DNA of 64,000 nucleotides from Candidatus Saccharibacteria bacterium UBA5148 (lineage in GTDB: Bacteria > Patescibacteriota > Saccharimonadia > Saccharimonadales > UBA4665): positions 910 through 64,909 of the forward strand of contig DHXU01000003.1 in NCBI GenBank assembly GCA_002413835.1, read 5' to 3'. The position numbers and the translations under genes were made by a program. Positions 26,966-34,925 of the stretch are shown here, in pieces. The notes under the pieces are model-generated. The model made no database searches. It was not told the origin of the DNA and saw nothing but the letters and a program-made list of their open reading frames with translations. Numbering within the stretch: the stretch's first letter is position 1; every line of letters starts with the position of its first letter.

Positions 26966-27481
26966 ATGGCGTCCCGACGACCACCCCGACGGAATTATGG
27001 CACTTCTGTTACTGCCCGGATACTTGATAACCTGCACACCATTTGCGAGGGCGAGTTGGGTGGCAGTTTGGAGTATGAAAAACACACCGATTGGAGGGGT
27101 TATCCTGATGTCTACGGCTGCAGGATAACCTTGGCCGGTCTGGCGCTGGATTTGAAAGGTGAAAAACCCAAGGATGGATTCGCGATCCGCACTGTCATGC
27201 TGTCAGTAAATGCCGATGGCGAGGAAGTCACCCTGCCGGTCACGGCGACAGGTCTGCCGGACAATGCAGAACGAAAAACAGACGGCTTTGACAGCCTGGT
27301 CCTGAACACCCTAACAGCGGCCGTAAAGCATCGGAGAAAATACGTGCGGCATCCACCGGCGAAAGCCGACCGGGTTGCGCTGTATGAGGAAGCTCAGCGG
27401 ATAAATGCTGACTTCGACTCCGTTGCCGCGGCTATCTTGCTGGGCACTTGCGTGGACGAAGACTTGTCTTATCAGGTATGA
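26966..27481 (+). CDS. Hypothetical protein, 171 aa
   Basis: Not recognised. Basic N-terminus (ASRRPPRRNYG), then a beta-rich centre with YPDVYGCRITLAGLALDLKG and a C-terminal helical segment. No signal peptide or membrane segment. An AAGGA lies 6 bases before the ATG and TATACT occurs twice just upstream. It follows lysS by 24 bases and precedes another orphan of similar size; both share a layout of beta-rich core with polar tails but no clear sequence similarity. Confidence 0.6.
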   Translation: MASRRPPRRNYGTSVTARILDNLHTICEGELGGSLEYEKHTDWRGYPDVYGCRITLAGLALDLKGEKPKDGFAIRTVMLSVNADGEEVTLPVTATGLPDNAERKTDGFDSLVLNTLTAAVKHRRKYVRHPPAKADRVALYEEAQRINADFDSVAAAILLGTCVDEDLSYQV

Positions 27482-27521
27482 CGCGATATTGTGTAGGCAT
27501 AAATAATCAGGAAGACTTAGT

Positions 27522-28049
27522 ATGGCTCGAATTGAATCCTGGATGACGGACGGCATGACACGTGGCGAGACGCAGCAGCGATTTTTAGACCTCGCCTATA
27601 CTATAGGTCTGACGGAACAGGGAAGCGGCCTGGTAGTTCGCAGCGAGACCAGCGAGCTGACCCACACGATACTATGCGACTGGGAATCACAGCCTGACAT
27701 TATGTGTCCTGGCCTCAGCGTTTATGCTGTCTATAAGGGTGCCAGGATTGCCACCAGCCACATGAAAAGGTATGCGACGCCGAAACTACAGTTTGCGACT
27801 TTTGAACTGACCGACGAAGGTATCGGGCTGACCGTGAATGCCGACGACGATCCTGATGTCTACGAAGACCGCGGCTCCCGCGACATGTTAGCTGGAGCCC
27901 AGGATTATTTCGTCCATCCTCACCATCTCTGTATCGACGCTTTCACCGCACAACGCCCGGTCCCGGCTGACCGGCCGCAGGTCACGGTAACCGACAGGCG
28001 AAGAATCGTTGGTATGCCAAGCCAATTTCCCGACCGGTTTCCTGAGTAA
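27522..28049 (+). CDS. Hypothetical protein, 175 aa
   Basis: Not recognised. Soluble, acidic, with ATFELTDEGIGLTVNADDDP in the centre and FVHPHHLCIDAF toward the end (clustered His and Cys). AGGAAG lies 8-13 bases before the ATG. It ends just before a strong bidirectional terminator, so it closes the greA-lysS run. Function unknown. Confidence 0.6.
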   Translation: MARIESWMTDGMTRGETQQRFLDLAYTIGLTEQGSGLVVRSETSELTHTILCDWESQPDIMCPGLSVYAVYKGARIATSHMKRYATPKLQFATFELTDEGIGLTVNADDDPDVYEDRGSRDMLAGAQDYFVHPHHLCIDAFTAQRPVPADRPQVTVTDRRRIVGMPSQFPDRFPE

Positions 28050-28073
28050 ATTGCGTATCCGTCTGCAGATAAT

Positions 28074-28109
28074 AAAATCCCCTCGGCCAGTCAAGTCCGA
28101 GGGGATTTT
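28074..28109. terminator. Bidirectional rho-independent terminator
   Basis: Perfect 13-bp stem (AAAATCCCCTCGG with CCGAGGGGATTTT) and a 10-base loop; the A/T ends provide a T-run in both directions. It separates the lysS-side genes from the minus-strand small secreted protein. Confidence 0.9.
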
Positions 28110-28182
28110 ATGAGTTGCGGCCAGTCATAGCCAAGCACCCGTACCTTATCTATAGCTTAGACAGGGACGCGGCGCTTCAGGC

Positions 28183-28416
28183 TCACGAAGTAGCCGAGTT
28201 GCTGACCTGGATCGTATATTCCAGAATATCGCCGGATTTGGCACCCAATGACGTGCCGGGTGTGTTGGCATCAAAGTCGGCGCTCTGAGTCGTCAAATCC
28301 CTGACAGATTTGATAATAACACCGCGCGGGTGCCATGCTGACACGGGGCTGACAACAGATCCGGCAACGATTATCGTCAATAAGCTTGCGCTCGTGAGTT
28401 TAGTACGTTTACTCAT
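28183..28416 (-). CDS. Small secreted protein, DUF11-like N-terminal remnant
   Basis: 77 residues from the ATG at 28416 (the ATG at 28446 would place ten polar residues before the signal peptide). A clear signal peptide ends at PVSA (about residue 27). The rest finishes in SGDILEYTIQVSNSATS, which matches the beginning of a DUF11 repeat (GDxxxYTIxVxN) and then stops abruptly at TGA. It looks like the amino end of a longer surface protein that has been cut short; the downstream sequence does not continue the domain in this frame. Confidence 0.55.
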   Translation of the reverse strand: MSKRTKLTSASLLTIIVAGSVVSPVSAWHPRGVIIKSVRDLTTQSADFDANTPGTSLGAKSGDILEYTIQVSNSATS

Positions 28417-28615
28417 AGGTCTTACGTCTCCTGAAGTGTTCAACACTTCACACTAAAATACATTGCACATATTACCATAAATATATAATATTGTCAATAT
28501 ACTGGTACGCCCGAAGCTAAAACGCGCCATATACTGAAAATTTGAGTACAAAAAGTTTACAAACCTCTAAAGCTTAGTCATAATGCACATATAACATTAG
28601 TCCTGACGGGAATGT
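28417..28615. other. AT-rich intergenic region between divergent genes
   Basis: About 200 bases between a minus-strand small secreted protein and the plus-strand phosphoesterase gene. It is markedly richer in A/T than the surrounding coding DNA (28440-28580) and should hold both promoters; CATAATG occurs at about 28580. No gene is evident. Confidence 0.4.
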
Positions 28616-30250
28616 ATGAAGATAAGAGGGCCGGGAAATACACATACCAGAACTGCGCTGTTGCTACTAGTAGTTATGCTGGTTTCGATCGGCGGGGTCC
28701 TACTTATACGCGCCAGCCAGGCGGCCACCGGTTTTATATCTAATGAACCGGAAACAGGCCAGGTAACCGCCCCGGCTGTATCCGGGACAGATAGCACCGC
28801 ATCTGGCGGAAAATACATCAAGTTCCCGGCAACGCCCGGGATCGCACCATACGGTGTCGCTGACTACTGCGCTCTGGAAGGCACGAATACGGTCATATAT
28901 GGCTGGGCCTATGATCCTGACAATACGGTCGCCAGTGATCCAAGTGTGACTGTTACTGTCAACGGTGTAAGCAAGACAGTACCAACCGATCAGACTGACT
29001 ACCGACTGGCGCCTATTAATGATTGGATTGATACCTACCGGTCCGGTGATGCCAAACCGGGCAGCTATGGCTTTCGTGCTGTCTACAGCGGCCTGTCCAA
29101 GAGCACGGTCTATACCATATCAGGAATCATCAGCAATGTTGGCGGTGGTGCCAATGCGACACTGGGCATCAATACTGGCGGACTCCTGGACGGTAACATC
29201 GCGAATACATTTATTGGCAAGCAGCTTCCGTCAGAATGCCTGTCCGGCACGGCTCCGGTAGCCAAGACCCCCTGTGGTAATGTCATGCCGATTCCGACCA
29301 AATACGACCATGTGTTGTGGATATATGAGGAAAACCACACCTACAGCCAGGTCATAAATAATGCCAATGCGCCGTACATGACTAGCCTGGCAAAAGCTTG
29401 CGGCTCATCGTCGCAATATTACGATAACCTGCCTTTGAATGAGTTGTACCCTGGAACGACCACGATCTTTGCGCATTCCAGCATCTCCTATAATGCCGAC
29501 TCAGCCGGCTCCGACTGTACCTACGGTAATGGAGCACATGGTACCGAATGCTGGCTATCGGTAAGCAACACATTTAAACACAACTTACCCTGGAAGACGA
29601 TTTTCAAGCAGGTAACAGAGAAGGGCGGTACCTGGCGCAATTATGAGGAATCCGCACCCGGTAATTGTTATCCGACAGATTCAGGACTGTATGTCTGGGA
29701 CCATAATCCGGTTGTGAACTTCACTGTCAATAACGGCGACTGCGCCGCCAACGACCTAGCTATTCCCGGTATCGTCTGTCCCGATAAGGCCGTCAAGTGT
29801 AACACGGCGCCAACCGGCAGGCTGATAAACGACATCAATGCTGGCACACTGCCGACTTACGGTGTAATTATTCCGAACCTTAATAATATGATGCACAACG
29901 GTACGGTCAACCAGGCCGACATCTGGCTGAAGACGTACCTGACAGCGCTATTTGCCAGTACTGAATACAAAAAGGGCCGGACGGCCGTCTTTGTCATCTG
30001 GGATGAGCCATTCTCGCGGACAGCAACCATGCCATTCCTGGCGATCTCCGCGACAGCTAAGGGCGGCATCGTCACCACTCAAGCGAACAATTACACTGTC
30101 TTAGGCAATACTGAAGCTATGCTGGGCATTACTGAACGTCTGGGCTGCGCCAGCGGAACGCCGCCGCATGCGCCCGGCCTGGCACCTCCGGCGGGTAGCA
30201 GTTGCTTCCAGGGTGCTGGCACCAACTTAAGAACACTGTTTCACATGTAA
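28616..30250 (+). CDS. Secreted phosphoesterase-family protein
   Basis: 544 residues. Signal peptide or signal anchor at 14-36. A CBM-like segment follows (FISNEPETGQVTAP and TASGGKYIKFP, resembling the ExExG and ASGG edges of carbohydrate-binding modules in Saccharibacteria). The C-terminal half matches the alkaline-phosphatase-like phosphoesterase family (PF04185: bacterial phospholipase C and acid phosphatases): DHVLWIYEENHTYSQVI, PNLNNMMHNG and FVIWDE. Exported, so it likely attacks phosphate esters outside the cell. The exact substrate is unknown. The next gene follows after 10 bases. Confidence 0.82.
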   Translation: MKIRGPGNTHTRTALLLLVVMLVSIGGVLLIRASQAATGFISNEPETGQVTAPAVSGTDSTASGGKYIKFPATPGIAPYGVADYCALEGTNTVIYGWAYDPDNTVASDPSVTVTVNGVSKTVPTDQTDYRLAPINDWIDTYRSGDAKPGSYGFRAVYSGLSKSTVYTISGIISNVGGGANATLGINTGGLLDGNIANTFIGKQLPSECLSGTAPVAKTPCGNVMPIPTKYDHVLWIYEENHTYSQVINNANAPYMTSLAKACGSSSQYYDNLPLNELYPGTTTIFAHSSISYNADSAGSDCTYGNGAHGTECWLSVSNTFKHNLPWKTIFKQVTEKGGTWRNYEESAPGNCYPTDSGLYVWDHNPVVNFTVNNGDCAANDLAIPGIVCPDKAVKCNTAPTGRLINDINAGTLPTYGVIIPNLNNMMHNGTVNQADIWLKTYLTALFASTEYKKGRTAVFVIWDEPFSRTATMPFLAISATAKGGIVTTQANNYTVLGNTEAMLGITERLGCASGTPPHAPGLAPPAGSSCFQGAGTNLRTLFHM

Positions 30251-30260
30251 GGATTAGAAG

Positions 30261-30893
30261 ATGAGACTGCACAATCCATTCACAACCAGACGATCGGCAA
30301 TTCTAACTTCAGCTGTTATCGCTGCAGCAGTTATCGGCGGCGGGATGATCTACGCCCATTCGTCGTACTATGTGCCGTCAGGCTCATACGCCCAGGCCGA
30401 AGACGTCCGTCCGGGTCAGGGCGGTTTAGCCGGCAACACTATGGTCACTATTACTGGTAAAGACTTCGGGCCTGGTACCGAAGTACGTTTTGGAACGGTT
30501 ACGGCCCGGACAGTCAAAATCGTCAGTAGTACATCCATAGTAGCGACGACCGGTGCTGCCGGGGAGCCAGGGATTGCTGACGTTACCATTACTCGACATG
30601 GCAAGATCCATACTCTGGTTGGAAGCTTCCGCTACTCGGCTGAGATGAAAATCATCTCCGTGACTCCAGCCACCGGGCCGGCTACGGGTGGTCAGGAAGT
30701 AATTGTCCGTGGCACGGGCTTTGCCAGAGATAGCTATATTGATCTTGGCGGGGCACATGTCACTAAGCTGACATTTGTGAACGCTAACACCGTCAGGGTT
30801 GTCACCACCCCCCACGCCCCTGGTGTGGTAGATGTTAATGCCACAAACAATGATGACTCGGCATTTCTGGAAGCGGGCTACACCTACCAGTAG
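30261..30893 (+). CDS. Secreted IPT/TIG-domain protein
   Basis: 210 residues. Signal-anchor helix at 14-32, then two immunoglobulin-like IPT/TIG domains: one with GLAGNTMVTITGKDFGPGTE (about 53-125) and one with ISVTPATGPATGGQEVIVRG (about 130-209). Such domains mediate binding at cell surfaces. It follows the phosphoesterase by 10 bases and may act with it; no sortase or anchor motif is visible. Confidence 0.82.
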   Translation: MRLHNPFTTRRSAILTSAVIAAAVIGGGMIYAHSSYYVPSGSYAQAEDVRPGQGGLAGNTMVTITGKDFGPGTEVRFGTVTARTVKIVSSTSIVATTGAAGEPGIADVTITRHGKIHTLVGSFRYSAEMKIISVTPATGPATGGQEVIVRGTGFARDSYIDLGGAHVTKLTFVNANTVRVVTTPHAPGVVDVNATNNDDSAFLEAGYTYQ

Positions 30894-30902
30894 ACACTGT
30901 AG

Positions 30903-31049
30903 GCTTGGTATTATACGACAATATATTTTCAGGCGATCAGTCAGACTGGAACGACCAAGTCATCGCCGAAGCCGTCGGCTATTGAGCGCGTCAAGAAAGA
31001 CTTCTCGAATTACGTCGTATTCTGGCGCGACGTCAGCGTTACGGAATAG
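30903..31049 (+). pseudogene. Start-less coding-like ORF, possible gene remnant
   Basis: This frame reads 48 codons (AWYYTTIYFQAISQTGTT... ending VVFWRDVSVTE) before a TAG, with natural-looking amino-acid composition and no ATG, GTG or TTG start. A stop (TAG, 30900-30902) lies directly upstream. It might be a decayed fragment of a gene, or chance. It lies on the plus strand, convergent with msrA. Confidence 0.3.
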
Positions 31050-31059
31050 TCGCTCCGCG

Positions 31060-31599
31060 TTAGTCTTCGAACGGCTTCAGCTTGGCGCTGAATTTTTGGC
31101 GTAGTTTCTGGACCTTTGGGTTGATAATAGCCATGCAGTAGCCGGAATTAGGGTTGGTATTGTAATAATCCTGCATAGTTTCGTCCGCCGGCCAGAACCT
31201 ATCGTAGGCAACCAGCTGCGTCACAATCGGGTCATCCCATATATCAGCGGCAAAATGCGCAATCATGTCCTCGGCAGTCTGTTTCTGGACCTCATTGTGG
31301 TAAAAGATTACCGAGCGGTACATCTCGCCGATGTCATAGCCCTGGCGGTTGAGGGTCGTCGGATCGTGCATCGTGAAAAATATTTCGAGGATCTCCTTGT
31401 ACGATACGATTTTCGGATCAAAGCTGACCTGGACGCATTCAGCATGCCCGGTCTTGCCGCCGTAGACATCTTCACTGGTCGGATGTTCGTGGTGACCGCC
31501 GCTGTAGCCCGAGACGACGCTAGCTATGCCCACGACGCGCTGGTAGATCGCCTCGAAGCACCAGTAACAACCACCGCCAATTGTAGTGAGTTCAGTCAT
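31060..31599 (-). CDS. msrA: Peptide methionine sulfoxide reductase A
   Basis: 179 residues. Reduces methionine-S-sulfoxide in proteins. The active-site motif is GCYWCFE, with the catalytic cysteine at residue 11 (usual form GCFWC), followed by VVSGYSGGHHEHPTSEDVYGGKTGHAECVQVSFDP (one recognisable region). PTTLNRQGYDIG and YRSVIFY are also conserved. TATACT ends 7 bases before the ATG. It stands alone. Confidence 0.96.
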   Translation of the reverse strand: MTELTTIGGGCYWCFEAIYQRVVGIASVVSGYSGGHHEHPTSEDVYGGKTGHAECVQVSFDPKIVSYKEILEIFFTMHDPTTLNRQGYDIGEMYRSVIFYHNEVQKQTAEDMIAHFAADIWDDPIVTQLVAYDRFWPADETMQDYYNTNPNSGYCMAIINPKVQKLRQKFSAKLKPFED

Positions 31600-31606
31600 A
31601 GGTACT

Positions 31607-31612
31607 AGTATA
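31607..31612 (-). promoter_or_regulatory. -10 element of msrA (leaderless layout)
   Basis: TATACT on the minus strand, 7 bases before the msrA ATG. Confidence 0.5.
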
Positions 31613-31699
31613 TAGCTATTTTGCTCGTCCCGTTGAATCGTTACATATATTCAAATCTGTATTATAATAATATCTATCTTTAGCTAATCGGAGTTGAAA

Positions 31700-32140
31700 A
31701 TGTCAGGTGAATCGAACATGCCCCATGATGAAATGGGTGACCAGGTAATGGGCAAGGTTGGTCAAAATACAGATCCCAGTACACGCCAAGCTAATTTTGA
31801 TGACTTGGCAGAGGCCGCCAAGCGCCACCAACACTCTGTCGTGACATCACGGCATGCCAGCAGAGACCGGCAGGGCCAGACCGGCGCCGAGATTCTTGGT
31901 GAACTTAAGCAGAATGCTCTCAATCAGCTGGCAAGGCTAGGTAGATTCCTGACGGGTATTGCTCCTCCAAAGACTGACCAGCCAGCTCACCAGCCTGCCC
32001 AGCGGGCACCGCTAGCCGCCACTCCAGACTCAAGCCGCCAAACACCCACCGCAGATTCCCCTGAAGCACAGTATCAGCAGGGTGTGGAAAGTCTTCGTGA
32101 TGTACGCTACAACACCGATACACAGCAGTATGATTCCTAA
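31700..32140 (+). CDS. Low-complexity hypothetical protein, 146 aa
   Basis: Not recognised. Start at the ATG at 31700 with CGGAG about 8 bases upstream; a TTG at 31694 would add two residues. The protein is hydrophilic, His- and Gln-rich, with a helical part around AEILGELKQNALNQLARLGRFLTG (residues 54-77), then a Pro/Gln/Ala-rich tail. Probably intrinsically disordered. Function unknown. Confidence 0.55.
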   Translation: MSGESNMPHDEMGDQVMGKVGQNTDPSTRQANFDDLAEAAKRHQHSVVTSRHASRDRQGQTGAEILGELKQNALNQLARLGRFLTGIAPPKTDQPAHQPAQRAPLAATPDSSRQTPTADSPEAQYQQGVESLRDVRYNTDTQQYDS

Positions 32141-32142
32141 AG

Positions 32143-32158
32143 CGGCCGGTTCCGGCCG
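32143..32158 (+). terminator. Compact GC hairpin after the 146-aa gene
   Basis: CGGCCGG/CCGGCCG stem with a two-base TT loop, starting 3 bases after the stop. There is no clear T-run after it, so it may act as a weak terminator or a stabiliser of the transcript end. Confidence 0.35.
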
Positions 32159-32206
32159 GTTATAGTAGCTGACCGGACAGCAATCCTTGTATACTGGTAC
32201 TAACAT

Positions 32207-32830
32207 ATGGCAGCCATACTATTCGACTTTGATGGGACTATCGCCGATAGTTTTGAGTATGTGGCGACATTTCTGGAGCGCCACGTCCGACGCGGGCATC
32301 CGCTGACTCCTGAGGAGAAGCAGACGCTGCGCGGCATGACTATGCACCAGATGGCCAATCATCTGGGCTGCCCAGCCTGGCGGCTGCCGATCCTGTTTAT
32401 TATCGGCCGGCGAGCCATGGGCAAGGCGATTTATGACGTGCCGGTCTTCGCAGGCATCGGAAAAGTCATCGAGCAGCTGCACGCCGAAGGCCACGTGCTG
32501 ATTGTAGTCAGCAGTAATAACAACCGAAATATCAACAAATCACTCAAACAACACCATCTGCATAAATATTTTACCGACATCTACGGCAACGCCGGATTCT
32601 TCGGTAAGCGGCGGGCCATCCGGGCCGTGCTATGGCGCAACCGGCTGAAGCCCGAAGATGCCATATACATAGGTGACGAATCGCGCGACGTCGAGTCCGC
32701 CAAAGCCGCCGGCATCCGTGTCATCGCCGCCAGCTGGGGTTTCGACAAGGCCGATATACTGGCTTCTCACAATCCAACTGCTATCGCCCATGCGCCGCAG
32801 GACATCATCCGGATACTGGAAGATATATGA
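32207..32830 (+). CDS. HAD-family hydrolase (phosphoglycolate-phosphatase-like)
   Basis: 207 residues, HAD-superfamily phosphatase with the nucleophile motif FDFDGTIADS (residues 6-15), motif II Ser in VVSSNNN, the conserved lysine near KRRAIRAVLWR, and motif IV YIGDESRDVESAKAAG. The cap is helical (C1), like phosphoglycolate and pyrophosphate phosphatases. The specific substrate cannot be read from sequence. It overlaps the start of the next gene by 4 bases (ATGA-type). Confidence 0.88.
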   Translation: MAAILFDFDGTIADSFEYVATFLERHVRRGHPLTPEEKQTLRGMTMHQMANHLGCPAWRLPILFIIGRRAMGKAIYDVPVFAGIGKVIEQLHAEGHVLIVVSSNNNRNINKSLKQHHLHKYFTDIYGNAGFFGKRRAIRAVLWRNRLKPEDAIYIGDESRDVESAKAAGIRVIAASWGFDKADILASHNPTAIAHAPQDIIRILEDI

Positions 32831-34107
32831 ATGAAACAGTAGTCATCGATAAACTCGTCCACGGCGGCCAGGGCCTCGGCACGCTGCCTGATGGCCGCAA
32901 AATCTTCGTCTGGAACGCTTTGCCGGGCGAGACCGTCAATGTTCGAATTATTAAGACCAAGAAGTCGTATGCCGAGGGTATTGCCGAAGAAATCATAACG
33001 GCGTCGGCTGACCGGATCGGGCCGTCTGAAACAAACTACCTGGCGACATCACCGTGGCAGATGATGACCTACGATGCCGAGAACACATATAAGAAGCAGA
33101 TCGTCGACGAGCTGTTTGTCCATGATGGTGTGATGCTGCCGTCCTATGGCGCGGTCATGCACGACGACCGGCAGTGGAATTACCGCAGCAAGATGGAGTA
33201 CAGCTTCTGGGGTGATGACGACGGCCTGCACCTGGCATTGCACCAGCGTGGCAGCCACGGCAAGCAGATAGTGCAGGGCAGTAAGCTGGCGCTGCTGGCC
33301 GTCGACAAGGCGGCGAACGCAATTTGTGCTCAGTTGAACGCTCTGAATGACGGCAAAGGCGCCCGCGCCAGTGATCTGAAGACAATTATCGTGCGCTGCG
33401 ATCAAGCTGGTAATGCAGTTGCAGCTTTATTTACCAAACTCGACAAATTCAAGGAGTTAACGCTACCGCCAGAGCTGAAGGGTCTGCGTGTCTACCATTC
33501 CAACCCGAAGAGTCCGGCGTCGGTTCCGACCAGGTTATTATACGAACTCGGCGACTGCTTGTTGCATGATGAACTACTTGGTAGACAATTTGTATACGAT
33601 GTTGATTCATTCTTCCAGGTCAATCTGCCGGTTTTCGAGATGGCGCTGCAGGTTATCAAAGACCACGTCGACGAGCCGGCCATCATAGATATGTACGCCG
33701 GTGTCGGCTCGATAGGCCTGAGTGTCGCCGGCGAAGCCGTCGACCTCGTTGAACTCGATCCGGCCAGCGTCCGCATGGCGGCGCAGAACGCCGAAGGCGC
33801 CACGCTGGACGTCCAGGTCATCGAAGCCTCGACCGAAAAGGCCCTGGAGTACATCACGGGCGACAAGCCGGTGATCTTCGACCCACCCCGCGCCGGCCTG
33901 CACGACAAAGTCACGGCCCGGGTGCTCGAAGTATTGCCACAAAAGGTGATCTACCTCAGTTGTAACCCGGCCACCCACGCCCGCGACCTGGCACGATTAC
34001 AGGTTGCGTACGATATTACCCATTTCGAAATCTTCAATTTCTTCCCACGGACGCCGCACATCGAGACGCTGGCGGTGCTGACACGACGACCCGACCCGCG
34101 TAAGTAG
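32827..34107 (+). CDS. RNA (uracil-5-)methyltransferase, RlmD/TrmA family
   Basis: 426 residues. An N-terminal TRAM domain (VVIDKLVHGGQGLGTLPDG) precedes a SAM methyltransferase fold with DMYAGVGSIGLSVAG and the catalytic cysteine in YLSCNPATHARDL. These enzymes form m5U in 23S rRNA (RlmCD) or tRNA (TrmA); the TRAM domain favours an rRNA-type enzyme, but which position is modified cannot be said. The Fe-S cysteine cluster of E. coli RlmD is not evident. Confidence 0.9.
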   Translation: MNETVVIDKLVHGGQGLGTLPDGRKIFVWNALPGETVNVRIIKTKKSYAEGIAEEIITASADRIGPSETNYLATSPWQMMTYDAENTYKKQIVDELFVHDGVMLPSYGAVMHDDRQWNYRSKMEYSFWGDDDGLHLALHQRGSHGKQIVQGSKLALLAVDKAANAICAQLNALNDGKGARASDLKTIIVRCDQAGNAVAALFTKLDKFKELTLPPELKGLRVYHSNPKSPASVPTRLLYELGDCLLHDELLGRQFVYDVDSFFQVNLPVFEMALQVIKDHVDEPAIIDMYAGVGSIGLSVAGEAVDLVELDPASVRMAAQNAEGATLDVQVIEASTEKALEYITGDKPVIFDPPRAGLHDKVTARVLEVLPQKVIYLSCNPATHARDLARLQVAYDITHFEIFNFFPRTPHIETLAVLTRRPDPRK

Positions 34108-34141
34108 GTTGCTCGACTTGCTTATTTAATGAACTATGGTG

Positions 34142-34147
34142 TAAAAT
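34142..34147 (+). promoter_or_regulatory. -10-like element of the 243-aa gene (leaderless layout)
   Basis: TAAAAT ending 9 bases before the ATG at 34157. Confidence 0.35.
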
Positions 34148-34156
34148 ATAGGTATC

Positions 34157-34888
34157 ATGGGAATAAGATTTCTTGATATCCTACGCAAGCCAGTAGTTGG
34201 GGTTCCTGCCCTGGTGGTCGCGGCAACTGCAATAGCGGCAACTACTTTAGTGTCTAGCCCTAAGCCAGTGACTGAGGCTATCCCGCGGACAACTCCGAGA
34301 CCATCGGCAGGCCCGGCGGATGTCCAGCGCGGTAATACGGCGGCAGCAGTTTTAGCTGGCGTAATCAAAGACGGCTGCGATACGGTGTATAAATCGATTA
34401 AGGGTGGCCATTTTGCAGATACTGACACGACAACTAGCCAGTATCACCTGAGCCAGGGCGGCTATGTAGTGTTCAGGCGCATTGGTCAGGCTGGTCTCGT
34501 CCAAACATTCTTTGCGGCCCAGCAGGGTACGAAGCCTGTGCGAGCTGCCTGCGCCTTGAATGTGACATACCTGGAGTTTGATCGTAGGAAGGATTGCGGC
34601 GAGTATGCATCCAGCCAAACACTAAGAGATATTACGCACGTCAATGCTATTCAAATCACCCGACTTACGAGCCCGACTAGCGATATTCAAGCGTCGGCCT
34701 TCAAATTGAAAGCTACATTGGCTGACGACCCGCTTGATGTACCAAATCGCCTGGACATCTACAACCAAGGCACAGACTTGCACCCATTCATACATGAGCC
34801 ATTCACAGCAGCAGATCGGGCGTTCGCTGACAGGTTCGCTGCGTTCGCTCGTTCGGTGATGGACGTGTCAATCGCCAGCAAGCCATAA
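34157..34888 (+). CDS. Membrane-anchored hypothetical protein, 243 aa
   Basis: Not recognised. A single N-terminal membrane segment (VVGVPALVVAATAIAATTLV, about 13-32) and a Thr/Pro-rich linker lead into a soluble domain of about 190 residues outside the membrane, which contains two isolated cysteines (GCDTVY, RAACALNV region and KDCGEY). Similar layouts are common among exported proteins of this group. Function unknown. Confidence 0.6.
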   Translation: MGIRFLDILRKPVVGVPALVVAATAIAATTLVSSPKPVTEAIPRTTPRPSAGPADVQRGNTAAAVLAGVIKDGCDTVYKSIKGGHFADTDTTTSQYHLSQGGYVVFRRIGQAGLVQTFFAAQQGTKPVRAACALNVTYLEFDRRKDCGEYASSQTLRDITHVNAIQITRLTSPTSDIQASAFKLKATLADDPLDVPNRLDIYNQGTDLHPFIHEPFTAADRAFADRFAAFARSVMDVSIASKP

Positions 34889-34913
34889 TCCCCGACGTCA
34901 GCTGTCCGGCTGT

Positions 34914-34919
34914 TATACT
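34914..34919 (+). promoter_or_regulatory. Extended -10 element of the PD-(D/E)XK gene
   Basis: TGTTATACT (TGn extension plus TATACT) ending 6 bases before the ATG at 34926. Confidence 0.55.
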
Positions 34920-34925
34920 GATAAG

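Noticed and set aside
30832..31104. Plus-strand ORF overlapping the IPT/TIG gene end and the msrA end
   Set aside because: It overlaps two real genes and its composition is Arg/Ser-rich, as expected of a shadow frame.
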